A stretch of 64,000 nt of DNA from Pseudomonas nitroreducens NBRC 12694. GTDB lineage: Bacteria; Pseudomonadota; Gammaproteobacteria; Pseudomonadales; Pseudomonadaceae. This document shows, one piece after another, positions 50,979 to 59,373 of the stretch. Position 1 is the stretch's first letter. Every line of letters starts with the position of its first letter. A model generated the notes under the pieces. That model searched no databases. It worked only from the letters and a program-made list of their open reading frames with translations, and was not told the origin of the DNA. The position numbers and the translations under genes are program-made. The stretch lies in assembly GCF_002091755.1 (NCBI RefSeq), contig NZ_BDAI01000004.1, positions 1-64,000 on the forward strand, in the 5' to 3' direction.

Positions 50979-51872
50979 ATGAACGCTGCAACCCACCAAG
51001 ACTTCCCCGTGTCCTCCGGCGTCCGTCCGGCGGACCGGCTGGGTTTCACCCTGTTCGTTGCGGCCATCCTGCACGTGGCCGTGCTGCTGGGCGTGGGCTT
51101 CACCATGCCCATGCCCAGCCAGCTGAGCAAGACGCTGGAAATCACCCTGGCCAGCTTCAAGAGCGACAAGGCGCCGGAGAAAGCCGACTACCTTGCCCAG
51201 ATGAACCAGCAGGGCAGCGGTACCCTGGAACACAAGGCGGTCCCCAAGACCACCGAGCAGGCGCCGTTCCAGGACACCGAAGTCAAGAAGGTCGCCCCGC
51301 CGGCCACTCCGCGCCAGGCCAAAAGCCCGGAAGCGCCCAAGGCCGCCGTCGCCACCCGCACCCCGCGCCCGGACAAGGTGCAGACCAAACAGCAGACGCC
51401 CAAGGCCGAGACCGTCGCCAAGCCGGCGCCGCAGTTCGACTCCAGCCAGCTCTCGGCGGAAATCTCCAGCCTCGAAGCCGACCTTGCCCGCGAGCAGCAG
51501 GCCTACGCCAAGCGCCCGCGCATCCACCGCCTGAGCGCCGCCTCGACCATGCGCGACAAGGGCGCCTGGTATAAAGAGGAATGGCGCAAGAAGATCGAGC
51601 GCATCGGCAACCTCAACTACCCGGACGAAGCCCGCCGCCAGCGCATCTACGGCAGCCTGCGCCTGCTGGTGTCGATCAACCGCGACGGCTCCCTGTATGA
51701 AGTCCAGGTGCTCGAGTCCTCCGGCCAGCCCACCCTGGACCAGGCCGCCCAGCGCATCGTGCGCCTGGCCGCACCCTTCGCGCCCTTCTCCGGCGACCTG
51801 AACGACATCGACCGCCTGGAAATCATCCGTACCTGGCGCTTCGAGCGCGGCGATCGCCTGTCCAGCAACTGA
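50979..51872 (+). CDS. tonB3: TonB-family energy transducer (TonB3-like)
   Basis: Inner-membrane protein of 297 residues with one N-terminal transmembrane helix (LGFTLFVAAILHVAVLLGVGF, about 22-42), a Pro/Lys-rich periplasmic linker (residues about 95-155) and a C-terminal TonB fold (NYPDEARRQRIYGSLRLLVSI, then TLDQAAQRIVRLAAPFAPF). In P. aeruginosa the equivalent gene, also next to gshB and pilG, is TonB3, reported to be needed for normal twitching motility. Assignment is by order and architecture. Confidence 0.87.
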   Translation: MNAATHQDFPVSSGVRPADRLGFTLFVAAILHVAVLLGVGFTMPMPSQLSKTLEITLASFKSDKAPEKADYLAQMNQQGSGTLEHKAVPKTTEQAPFQDTEVKKVAPPATPRQAKSPEAPKAAVATRTPRPDKVQTKQQTPKAETVAKPAPQFDSSQLSAEISSLEADLAREQQAYAKRPRIHRLSAASTMRDKGAWYKEEWRKKIERIGNLNYPDEARRQRIYGSLRLLVSINRDGSLYEVQVLESSGQPTLDQAAQRIVRLAAPFAPFSGDLNDIDRLEIIRTWRFERGDRLSSN

Positions 51873-51947
51873 TCCGACGCCCCCGCCGACCTCTGCCGGC
51901 GCTTTCAAGTCTTGTCCCTTTGGCCCCCAGGCCTGAAACTAGCCGGC

Positions 51948-52517
51948 ATGAAAAGCACAGCCGCCAGCTACCTCAAGCACCATTTCCTCATCGCCATGCC
52001 GCACATGGCGGACTCCAACTTCGCCCAGACGGTCACCTACCTCGTGGAACACAACGAGCAGGGCGCCATGGGCCTGGTCATCAATCGCCCCAGCGGCCTG
52101 AACCTCGCCGATGTGCTCGAACAGCTGCGCCCGGACGAATTGCCGCCGGTACGCTGCCAGGGCATGACCATCTACAGCGGCGGGCCGGTGCAGACCGACC
52201 GCGGCTTCGTCCTGCACCCCGCCGGACGCAGCTACCAGGCCACCCTGGAACTGGGCGAGCTGTCGCTGTCCACTTCCCAGGACGTACTGTTCGCCATCGC
52301 CGACGGCAGCGGCCCGGCCCAGCACCTGATCACCCTCGGTTACGCGGGCTGGGAAGCCGGCCAGCTGGAAGCCGAACTGGCCGACAACGCCTGGCTGACC
52401 TGCCCGGCCGACCCTGCGGTGCTCTTCGAGGTGCCGGCCGAACAGCGCCTGTCGGCGGCCGCCGAGCGCCTGGGGATCAACCTCAGCCTGCTCACCGCCC
52501 AGGCCGGGCACGCCTGA
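51948..52517 (+). CDS. algH: YqgE/AlgH family protein
   Basis: UPF0301 family protein of 189 residues, starting MKSTAASYLKHHFLIAMPHM. Family blocks VTYLVEHNEQGAMGLVINRP, IYSGGPVQTDRGFVLHP and LGYAGWEAGQLEAEL are intact. AlgH was named as an alginate regulator in P. aeruginosa but its biochemical function is unresolved. It overlaps ruvX by one base (TGATG). Confidence 0.93.
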   Translation: MKSTAASYLKHHFLIAMPHMADSNFAQTVTYLVEHNEQGAMGLVINRPSGLNLADVLEQLRPDELPPVRCQGMTIYSGGPVQTDRGFVLHPAGRSYQATLELGELSLSTSQDVLFAIADGSGPAQHLITLGYAGWEAGQLEAELADNAWLTCPADPAVLFEVPAEQRLSAAAERLGINLSLLTAQAGHA

Positions 52518-52951
52518 TGAGCAGCAAACCCCTGCGCCTGCTCCTGGGCTTCGACTACGGCACCAAGCAGATCGGCGTCGCCGTCGGCCAGGCCATCACC
52601 GGCCAGGCCCGCGAGCTCTGCGTGCTCAAGGCACAGAACGGCGTGCCGGACTGGAACCGCGTGGAAGCCCTGATCAAGGAATGGCAACCCGACGCCATCG
52701 TCGTCGGCCTGCCGCTGAACATGGATGGCACCCCCAGCGAGATGAGCGAACGCGCCGAAAAGTTCGCCCGCCGCCTGAACGGCCGCTACAACCTGCCGGT
52801 GCACACCCATGACGAACGCCTGACCACTTACGCCGCCAAGGGCGAACGCCTGGCCCAGGGCCAGACGGGCGGCTACCGCGAGCGCCCGGTGGACGCCCTG
52901 GCCGCCGCCCTGCTGCTGGAGGGCTGGCTGGCGGAGAACACCCCTGCTTGA
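52517..52951 (+). CDS. ruvX: RuvX/YqgF, pre-16S rRNA nuclease
   Basis: RNase H-fold protein of 144 residues implicated in 5' end maturation of 16S rRNA. Catalytic acidic residues lie in LLGFDYGTKQIGVAVG, the central PDAIVVGLPLNMDGTPSEM block and the C-terminal VDALAAALLLEGWL. Translation is coupled to algH. Confidence 0.95.
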   Translation: MSSKPLRLLLGFDYGTKQIGVAVGQAITGQARELCVLKAQNGVPDWNRVEALIKEWQPDAIVVGLPLNMDGTPSEMSERAEKFARRLNGRYNLPVHTHDERLTTYAAKGERLAQGQTGGYRERPVDALAAALLLEGWLAENTPA

Positions 52952-53069
52952 CCTGCGGCAGAGCCCCTTGGGCCAAAGCCGCTAAGCTTGCCGGACCACT
53001 CCTTCCCGGAACGGTCCGCCCCGATGGCCGCCCGTGCCGGGTGGCCTCGCCAACCGAACCGGAGACGTC

Positions 53070-53582
53070 ATGACCCTGCCAAGCCCCGCCGAACTCATCC
53101 CCCGCATGGCCACCGACCTGCGCAACTACCTCGCGCAGCGCGGCATCGACTCGCCACGCTTCGTCGGCATCCACACCGGCGGCATCTGGGTCGCCCAGGA
53201 ACTGCTCAAGGCACTGGGCAGCGACGAGATCCTCGGCATCCTCGACGTCTCCTTCTACCGCGACGACTTCACCCGCAGCGGCCTGCACCCGCAGGTCCGT
53301 CCGTCGGAACTGCCCTTCGAGATCGACGGCCAGCACCTGATCCTGGTGGACGACGTGCTGATGAGCGGCCGGACCATCCGTGCCGCGCTGAACGAGCTAT
53401 TCGACTATGGCCGCCCGGCCAGCGTGACCCTGGTCAGCCTGGTGGACCTGAACAAGCGCGAACTGCCGATTCGCCCGGATGTCGTCGGCGAAACCCTGTC
53501 ATTGGCACCCAACGAGCGGGTAAAATTGCGCGGTCCCGCACCACTCGTCCTCGAGCGCACGCTTCTCAGCCCCGCGCTGTAA
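53070..53582 (+). CDS. pyrR: PyrR bifunctional regulator / uracil phosphoribosyltransferase
   Basis: PyrR of 170 residues with type I PRTase fold; PRPP loop LILVDDVLMSGRTIRAALNEL and FVGIHTGGIWVAQEL. In Pseudomonas PyrR sits before pyrBC' and has been linked to pyr gene control without the RNA attenuators known in Bacillus; I see no such attenuator in the 118-base upstream gap. GGAG at 53061-53064 sets the start at 53070. Confidence 0.95.
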   Translation: MTLPSPAELIPRMATDLRNYLAQRGIDSPRFVGIHTGGIWVAQELLKALGSDEILGILDVSFYRDDFTRSGLHPQVRPSELPFEIDGQHLILVDDVLMSGRTIRAALNELFDYGRPASVTLVSLVDLNKRELPIRPDVVGETLSLAPNERVKLRGPAPLVLERTLLSPAL

Positions 53583-53627
53583 CCCCGCGCGCCCGGACCT
53601 CCACCCCCAACTTTCAGGGCCTGCCAC

Positions 53628-54632
53628 ATGCCGACCGACGCCAAGCGCCCGCTGCAGCTCAACGACCTGGGCCAGCTGCGCCACTTCCTCTCGCTCGACG
53701 GGTTGTCCCGCGAACTGCTGACTGAAATCCTCGATACCGCCGACTCCTTCCTCGAAGTCGGCGCCCGTGCAGTGAAGAAGGTCCCGCTGCTGCGCGGCAA
53801 GACCGTGTGCAACGTGTTCTTCGAGAATTCCACGCGCACCCGCACCACCTTCGAACTGGCCGCCCAGCGCCTGTCCGCCGACGTCATCTCGCTGAACGTG
53901 TCGACCTCATCGACCAGCAAGGGCGAGACGCTCACCGACACCCTGCGCAACCTCGAGGCCATGGCCGCCGACATGTTCGTCGTGCGCCACAGCGACTCGG
54001 GCGCCGCGCATTTCATCGCCGAGCACGTCAGCCCCAACGTCGCCGTGATCAACGGTGGCGACGGCCGCCACGGCCACCCGACCCAGGGCATGCTCGACAT
54101 GCTCACCATCCGCCGCCACAAGGGAGACTTCGAGAACCTCTCGGTGGCCATCGTCGGTGACATCCTGCACTCGCGGGTGGCGCGCTCCGACATGCTGGCG
54201 CTGAAGACCCTCGGCTGCCCGGACATCCGTGTGATCGCCCCGCGCACCCTGCTGCCGGTGGGCCTGGAAGAGCAGTACGGGGTGAAGGTCTTCACCAACG
54301 CCGACGAAGGCCTGAAGGACGTCGACGTGGTGATCATGCTGCGCCTGCAGCGCGAGCGCATGGCCGGCGGCCTGCTGCCCAGCGAAGGCGAGTTCTTCAA
54401 ACTCTACGGCCTGACCCAGAAGCGCCTGAAGCTGGCCAAGCCCGATGCCATCGTCATGCACCCCGGCCCGATCAACCGCGGCGTGGAGATCGACTCCGCC
54501 GTGGCCGACGGTGAACAGTCGGTGATCCTCAACCAGGTCACCTACGGCATCGCCATCCGCATGGCCGTGCTGTCCATGGCCATGAGCGGCCAGAACGCCC
54601 AACGCCAGCTGGAACAGGAGGACGCGCAATGA
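53628..54632 (+). CDS. pyrB: Aspartate carbamoyltransferase catalytic subunit PyrB
   Basis: Second step of pyrimidine synthesis: carbamoyl phosphate plus aspartate to carbamoyl aspartate. The protein is 334 residues with an N-terminal extension of about 20 residues typical of Pseudomonas. Carbamoyl-phosphate site FFENSTRTRTTFE, GDGRHGHPTQ and MHPGPINRGVE. It forms a dodecamer with the inactive dihydroorotase encoded by the overlapping next gene (ATGA). Confidence 0.97.
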   Translation: MPTDAKRPLQLNDLGQLRHFLSLDGLSRELLTEILDTADSFLEVGARAVKKVPLLRGKTVCNVFFENSTRTRTTFELAAQRLSADVISLNVSTSSTSKGETLTDTLRNLEAMAADMFVVRHSDSGAAHFIAEHVSPNVAVINGGDGRHGHPTQGMLDMLTIRRHKGDFENLSVAIVGDILHSRVARSDMLALKTLGCPDIRVIAPRTLLPVGLEEQYGVKVFTNADEGLKDVDVVIMLRLQRERMAGGLLPSEGEFFKLYGLTQKRLKLAKPDAIVMHPGPINRGVEIDSAVADGEQSVILNQVTYGIAIRMAVLSMAMSGQNAQRQLEQEDAQ

Positions 54633-55900
54633 CCGTCAGTATTCGTGGCGCCCACCTGATCGACCCGGCCAGCGGCCTGGACAAGGTCTGCGACCTGCAC
54701 ATCGAGGCCGGCCGCATCATCGCCATCGGCGACGCCCCCGAAGGCTTCCACGCCGCCCAGGAAATCGACGCCGCCGGCCTGATCGCCGCGCCCGGCCTGG
54801 TAGACCTGAGCGTCGCCCTGCGCGAGCCGGGCTACAGCCGCAAGGGCAGCATCGAAAGCGAAACCCGCGCCGCCGCCGCCGGGGGCGTCACCAGCCTGTG
54901 CTTCCCGCCGCAGACCAAGCCGGTGCTGGACACTTCCGCCGTCGCCGAGCTGATCCTCGACCGCGCCCGCGAAGCCGGCAACGCCAAGGTCTTCCCCATC
55001 GGCGCACTGACTAAAGGCCTCGCCGGCGAGCAGTTGTCTGAACTGGTCGCGCTGCGCGATGCCGGCTGCGTGGCCTTCACCAACGGCCTGGCGCCGATGG
55101 CGAGCAACCGCGTACTGCTGCGCTCGCTGGAGTACGCGGCGACCTTCGACCTCACCGTGATCTTCACCTCCCAGGACCACGACCTGGCCGAAGGCGGCCT
55201 CGCCCACGAAGGCCCGACCGCCAGCTTCCGCGGCCTGGCCGGCATCCCGGAAACCGCCGAGACCGTGGCCCTGGCGCGCAACCTGCTGCTGGTCGAACAG
55301 TCCGGCGTGCGTGCGCACTTCAGCCAGCTGACCAGCGCCCGCGGCGTCGAGCTGATCGCCCAGGCCCAGGCCCGCGGCCTGCCGGTGACCGCCGACGTAG
55401 CGCTGTACCAGTTGATCCTGACCGACGAAGCACTGGCGGACTTCTCCAGCCTCTACCACGTGCAGCCGCCGCTGCGCTCGCAGAAGGACCGCGAAGCCCT
55501 GCGCGAAGCGGTGAAGAGCGGCGTGATCCAGGCCATCGCCAGCCACCACCAGCCCCACGAGGCAGACGCGAAGAACGCCCCGTTCGCCGCCACCGATCCG
55601 GGCATCAGCAGCGTCGAACTGCTACTGCCGCTGGCGATGACCCTGGTGCAGGACGGCCTGCTCGACCTGCCGACCCTGCTCGCACGTCTGTCGTCCGGCC
55701 CGGCTGCCGCCCTGCGCCTGCCGGCCGGCAAGCTGGCGATCGGCGCGGCCGCCGACGTGGTGCTGTTCGAAGCCGACGGCCAGACCCTGGCGGGCGAGAC
55801 CTGGCACTCCCGTGGCCAGAACTGCCCGTTCCTCGGCCACTGCCTGCCGGGCGTGGTGCGCTGCACCCTGGTGGACGGGCATATCGTCCACGCGGTCTGA
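54629..55900 (+). CDS. Non-catalytic dihydroorotase-like subunit PyrC'
   Basis: A 423-residue dihydroorotase homologue that has lost its zinc site: the usual DxHxHxR after the first strand is VDLSVALREPG here, so both histidines are gone, and a late metal ligand is changed in ASHHQPH. In Pseudomonas such PyrC' is a structural partner required for PyrB assembly, while a true PyrC is encoded elsewhere. Overlap with pyrB fits stoichiometric synthesis. A strong terminator follows. Confidence 0.94.
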   Translation: MTVSIRGAHLIDPASGLDKVCDLHIEAGRIIAIGDAPEGFHAAQEIDAAGLIAAPGLVDLSVALREPGYSRKGSIESETRAAAAGGVTSLCFPPQTKPVLDTSAVAELILDRAREAGNAKVFPIGALTKGLAGEQLSELVALRDAGCVAFTNGLAPMASNRVLLRSLEYAATFDLTVIFTSQDHDLAEGGLAHEGPTASFRGLAGIPETAETVALARNLLLVEQSGVRAHFSQLTSARGVELIAQAQARGLPVTADVALYQLILTDEALADFSSLYHVQPPLRSQKDREALREAVKSGVIQAIASHHQPHEADAKNAPFAATDPGISSVELLLPLAMTLVQDGLLDLPTLLARLSSGPAAALRLPAGKLAIGAAADVVLFEADGQTLAGETWHSRGQNCPFLGHCLPGVVRCTLVDGHIVHAV

Positions 55901-55910
55901 CGCCTCACCG

Positions 55911-55952
55911 CATCATGAAAAAGCCCGCCGATTGGCGGGCTTTTTCATGATG
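55911..55952. terminator. Strong bidirectional terminator after pyrC'
   Basis: CATCATGAAAAAGCCCGCC (55911-55929) and GGCGGGCTTTTTCATGATG (55934-55952) pair perfectly over 19 bp around GATT. A- and T-runs on either side serve both strands: pyrC' from the left and the cystathionine gamma-lyase gene from the right. Confidence 0.96.
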
Positions 55953-55982
55953 CAACAGTCCGCCATGAGCAGAGAAGCAGCT

Positions 55983-56085
55983 CCCTCTCCCTTCAGGGAG
56001 AGGGTTGGGGAGAGGGTAGAACTGCCATACAGCTCAATCGCTGACCTGGGCCCCCTCCCTAGCCCTCCCCCTGAAGGGAGAGGGG
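55983..56085. repeat. CCCTCTCCC-type extragenic inverted repeat
   Basis: Left arm 55983-56016 (CCCTCTCCCTTCAGGGAGAG, then GGTTGGGGAGAGGG) and right arm 56051-56085, rich in CCCTCCC and ending TGAAGGGAGAGGGG. The arms are inverted copies and each is also internally self-complementary. Separated by 34 bases. This kind of element recurs in many proteobacterial intergenic regions. Confidence 0.75.
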
Positions 56086-56136
56086 ACAGTTCGGCGCGGA
56101 TAGGGATTCACAGGCAGCCGGATATCTCAGAAAGGA

Positions 56137-57306
56137 TTAGATCATTGCCAGCGCCTTGGCGAGGTCAGTACGCAGGTCTTCCACGTCTTCCACACCCACC
56201 GATAGCCGGATCAGCGAGTCCCCGATCCCCAGCGCCGCACGGTTCTCCGCCGGGATGCTGGCGTGGGTCATGATCGCCGGGTGCTCGATCAGGCTTTCCA
56301 CGCCGCCCAGGCTTTCTGCCAGGGCGAACAGCTGGACGTTCTCCAGGAAGCGCCGCGAGCCGGCCAGGTCGGTATCCAGGTCCAGCGAGATCATCCCGCC
56401 GAAGCCCTTCATCTGCCGGCGCGCCAGCTCGTGCTGCGGATGCGACGGCAGGCCGGGGTAGTAGACGCGCTTCACCTGGGGCTGCTGCTCCAGCCACCTC
56501 GCCAGGTCGAGTGCATTGGCGCAGTGCCGCTCCATGCGCAGGGCCAGGGTCTTCACCCCGCGCAGGGTGAGGAAGGCGTCGAACGGCCCGGCGATGGCGC
56601 CCACCGAGTTCTGCAGGAAGCCCACCCGCTCGGCCAGGTCGGGGTTGTCGCCGACGATGGCGATGCCGCCGATGACGTCCGAATGGCCATTGAGGTACTT
56701 GGTGGTGGAGTGCACCACGATGTCAAAGCCCAGCTCCAGCGGCCGCTGGATCCACGGGCTGGCAAAGGTGTTGTCGGCCACGCAGAGGATGCCGCGCTCG
56801 CGGCAGGTGCGGGCGATGGCGGCCAGGTCGGTCAGGCGCAGCAGCGGGTTGCTCGGGGTTTCCACCCAGACCATGCGCGTCTTGTCGGTGATTGCCGCCT
56901 CCAGCGCGCCGGGCTGGGACAGGTCGGCGAAGTGGAAATCGTGCCCGGCGCTGCGCCGCCGTACCCGCTCGAACAGGCGGAAAGTGCCGCCGTAGAGGTC
57001 GTTGCCGGAGACGATGTGCGAGCCGGCGTCGAGCAACTCCAGCACCGCCGAGATGGCCGCCAGACCCGAGGCGAAGGCGAACGCCTTGCTGCCCCCTTCC
57101 AGGTCCGCCACGCAGCGCTCCAGCGCCCAGCGCGTGGGGTTGTGCGAGCGGCCATAGTCGAGGCCCTTGTGCACGCCGGGGCTGTCCTGGCGGTAGGTGG
57201 AGTTGGCGTAGATCGGCGGCATGATCGCCCCGGTGGAAGGGTCCGGCTCCTGCCCGGCGTGGATCACGCGGGTGGCGAAACCGAGGCGGTCGTCGTGCTG
57301 GCTCAT
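56137..57306 (-). CDS. Cystathionine gamma-lyase / gamma-synthase family PLP enzyme
   Basis: Cys/Met-metabolism PLP enzyme of 389 residues, most likely cystathionine gamma-lyase completing reverse transsulfuration because it overlaps a cystathionine beta-synthase gene (ATGA). PLP Lys203 in HSTTKYLNGHSD; YGRSHNPTRWALE and ASGLAAISAVLELL for cofactor binding; SLGGVESLIEHPA near the C-terminus. Sequence alone does not fully separate lyase from synthase; context favours lyase. Confidence 0.88.
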   Translation of the reverse strand: MSQHDDRLGFATRVIHAGQEPDPSTGAIMPPIYANSTYRQDSPGVHKGLDYGRSHNPTRWALERCVADLEGGSKAFAFASGLAAISAVLELLDAGSHIVSGNDLYGGTFRLFERVRRRSAGHDFHFADLSQPGALEAAITDKTRMVWVETPSNPLLRLTDLAAIARTCRERGILCVADNTFASPWIQRPLELGFDIVVHSTTKYLNGHSDVIGGIAIVGDNPDLAERVGFLQNSVGAIAGPFDAFLTLRGVKTLALRMERHCANALDLARWLEQQPQVKRVYYPGLPSHPQHELARRQMKGFGGMISLDLDTDLAGSRRFLENVQLFALAESLGGVESLIEHPAIMTHASIPAENRAALGIGDSLIRLSVGVEDVEDLRTDLAKALAMI

Positions 57307-58676
57307 GCGAGGGTCCTCCGTAGATGGTTGAGCAGGTCGAATCGGGTGATCAGGCCGTGGAAACCCGAGGCGTCGGCGATGATCGCCACCAGCCCGCGCG
57401 CGAGCACGGCTTCGAGTTCCTTGAGGCTGGCGCCGGGCGCGAGGGTTTCCGGGGCGGTGCTCATGGCGCTGGCGACATCGCTGCGGAAATGCGCCGGGTC
57501 GTCATGCACACCCAGCAGGATGTCGGACTCGTCGATGACACCGACCAGCCGCAGGCCGTCGAGCACGGGGAGCTGTGAGATATCCGCCAGGCGCATGCGC
57601 TGGAAGGCGGTAAGCAGGGTGTCGCCCGGGCCGACGGCGACCACCCTGCCCTCCTCGAACCGCCGCGCGACGATGTCGCGCAGGTCGCCGTAGCGCTTGC
57701 GCTGCAACAGGCCCTGGTCGGTCATCCACTGGTCGTTGTAGACCTTCGACAGGTAACGCGTGCCGGTGTCGCAGACCAGGCTGACCACGCGCTTGGGTTC
57801 CTTCTGCTCGCGGCAGAAGCGCAGCGCGGCGGCCAGCAGGGTGCCGGTGGACGAACCGGCGGCAATACCCTCATTGCGCAGCAGCTCGCGGGCGGTGCTG
57901 AAGCTTTCCTCGTCGCTGATGGAGTAGGCGTGGCGCACGCTGGAGAGGTCGGCGATCGAGGGCACGAAGTCTTCGCCTATGCCTTCCACCGCCCAGGAAC
58001 CGGGCGTGCCGATGGCCCCGGAGCGCGAGTACTCGGCCATGATCGAGCCCACCGGGTCGGCCAGGACCATTTCCAGTTCCGGCTGGACCTTCCGGAAGAA
58101 GCGCGTGAGGCCGGTCAGGGTGCCGGCGGAGCCGACGCCGACCACCACAGCGTCGAGGTCATGGCCGGTCTGTGCCCATATTTCAGGGCCGGTGCCGGTC
58201 TCGTGGGCCAGCGGGTTGGCGGGGTTGTTGAACTGGTCGGCGAAGAAGGCGTTCGGCAGGTCTTTCGCCAGGCGCGCGGCAACGTCCTGGTAGTACTCGG
58301 GGTGGCCCTTGCCGACGTCGGAGCGAGTGATGTGCACCTCGGCGCCCATGGCGCGCAGGTGCAGGACCTTCTCGGTGGACATCTTGTCCGGCACCACCAG
58401 CACTACCCGGTAGCCCTTGGCGCGGCCCACCAGTGCCAGGCCCAGGCCGGTGTTGCCGGCGGTGGCTTCGACTATCACGCCACCGGGCTTGAGCCGGCCA
58501 TCGCGTTCGGCGGCCTCGATCATGGCGACGCCGATGCGGTCCTTGATGGAGCCGCCGGGATTCTGCGATTCGAGCTTGAGGAACAGGGTGCAGGGTCCGG
58601 TATCGAAGCGCGTGACGCGGACCATGGGGGTGTTGCCGATCAGATCGAGTACGGCGGGGCGGGATTCGTTGCTCAT
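57303..58676 (-). CDS. Cystathionine beta-synthase
   Basis: PLP enzyme forming cystathionine from serine (or O-acetylserine) and homocysteine; also a source of H2S with its partner lyase. The protein is 457 residues: catalytic domain with PLP Lys45 (NPGGSIKDRIG) and EATAGNTGLGLAL, then two C-terminal CBS repeats from about residue 340 (VAVGPGDTLLTAFQRMRLADISQLPVLDG ... MSTAPETLAPGASLKELEAVL), a regulatory Bateman module. AAGGAG before ATG 58676 rejects a longer start. Confidence 0.92.
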   Translation of the reverse strand: MSNESRPAVLDLIGNTPMVRVTRFDTGPCTLFLKLESQNPGGSIKDRIGVAMIEAAERDGRLKPGGVIVEATAGNTGLGLALVGRAKGYRVVLVVPDKMSTEKVLHLRAMGAEVHITRSDVGKGHPEYYQDVAARLAKDLPNAFFADQFNNPANPLAHETGTGPEIWAQTGHDLDAVVVGVGSAGTLTGLTRFFRKVQPELEMVLADPVGSIMAEYSRSGAIGTPGSWAVEGIGEDFVPSIADLSSVRHAYSISDEESFSTARELLRNEGIAAGSSTGTLLAAALRFCREQKEPKRVVSLVCDTGTRYLSKVYNDQWMTDQGLLQRKRYGDLRDIVARRFEEGRVVAVGPGDTLLTAFQRMRLADISQLPVLDGLRLVGVIDESDILLGVHDDPAHFRSDVASAMSTAPETLAPGASLKELEAVLARGLVAIIADASGFHGLITRFDLLNHLRRTLA

Positions 58677-58801
58677 GGCAGCCACTCCTTCTGGGCGCCA
58701 CGGGGATCGCCCGGCAGCGCCTGCTACTGTCCTCCTGACCTTAGGCGGAGGGCAAAGCTCGCGCCAGGCGGCGCGACGAAAGAGAGCGGCATTGGCTTTT
58801 C

Positions 58802-58887
58802 GTAGGAGCGAGGGGAACGCCCAGTCCTTGCTCGCGAACATCCCGAGCGCCGAGGCTGGGGCGGTTCGCGGGCAAGCTCGCTCCTAC
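58802..58887. repeat. REP pair with an internal insert
   Basis: Right arm GTTCGCGGGCAAGCTCGCTC plus CTAC (58864-58887). The left arm (58802-58840) is interrupted by GGGGAACGCCCAGTCC (58812-58827), which is 15/16 identical to the insert in the REP pair at 2605-2620. Sits between the TM2 gene and the CBS gene. Confidence 0.75.
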
Positions 58888-58899
58888 ATAAAAGAAGGA

Positions 58900-59304
58900 T
58901 CAGATGCGCTGCGGCCCGTTGCGCTCGGAAATCTGGCTGTTCAGCGTCCAGAAGTCGTACAGCACGCCGACCAGGAACAGGCCGCCGGTGAACAGGTAGA
59001 TGATCCCGGTGATCCACTTGCCCATGTACATGCGGTGCACGCCGAACACGCCGAGGAAGGTCAGCAGGATCCAGGCGACGTTGTAGTCGATGCCGCCAGC
59101 GCGGTAGCGCTGGTCCGCCGCATCATCCATGGAGGGGATGAGGAACAGGTCGATGATCCAGCCGATGAAGAACAGGCCGAGAGTGAAGAACCAGATGGTG
59201 CCGGTAATCGGCCGGCCATAGTAGAAGCGGTGCGAGCCGGTGAAGCCGAAAATCCACAGCAGGTAGCCGATGACCTTGCTGTGAGTATCAGGGTTGGCGG
59301 ACAT
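58900..59304 (-). CDS. Double TM2-domain membrane protein
   Basis: A 134-residue membrane protein containing two TM2 units: GYLLWIFGFTGSHRFYYGRPITGTIWFFTLG and LLTFLGVFGVHRMYMGKWITGIIYLFTGG (each listed as a motif region), each a pair of transmembrane helices joined by a short GxHRxYxG turn. Bacterial TM2 proteins have no agreed function. It stands alone downstream of pilU, reading in the same direction. Confidence 0.82.
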   Translation of the reverse strand: MSANPDTHSKVIGYLLWIFGFTGSHRFYYGRPITGTIWFFTLGLFFIGWIIDLFLIPSMDDAADQRYRAGGIDYNVAWILLTFLGVFGVHRMYMGKWITGIIYLFTGGLFLVGVLYDFWTLNSQISERNGPQRI

Positions 59305-59344
59305 GCCTTTCTCCCGTTGCGTTGCGTGACAGCCAGAATAAACG

Positions 59345-59366
59345 AAAAGCCCGCACTAGGCGGGCT
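59345..59366 (-). terminator. Terminator after pilU
   Basis: AGCCCGC (59348-59354) and GCGGGCT (59360-59366) form the stem. On the minus strand the hairpin is followed by TTTTCGTTTATT, closing the pilT-pilU unit just beyond the pilU stop. Confidence 0.88.
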
Positions 59367-59373
59367 CTTCAGG

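Noticed and set aside
52952..53069. RNA attenuator for PyrR control of the pyr genes
   Set aside because: Only a small GGACC/GGTCC stem is visible; no antiterminator, terminator or PyrR-binding loop pattern.
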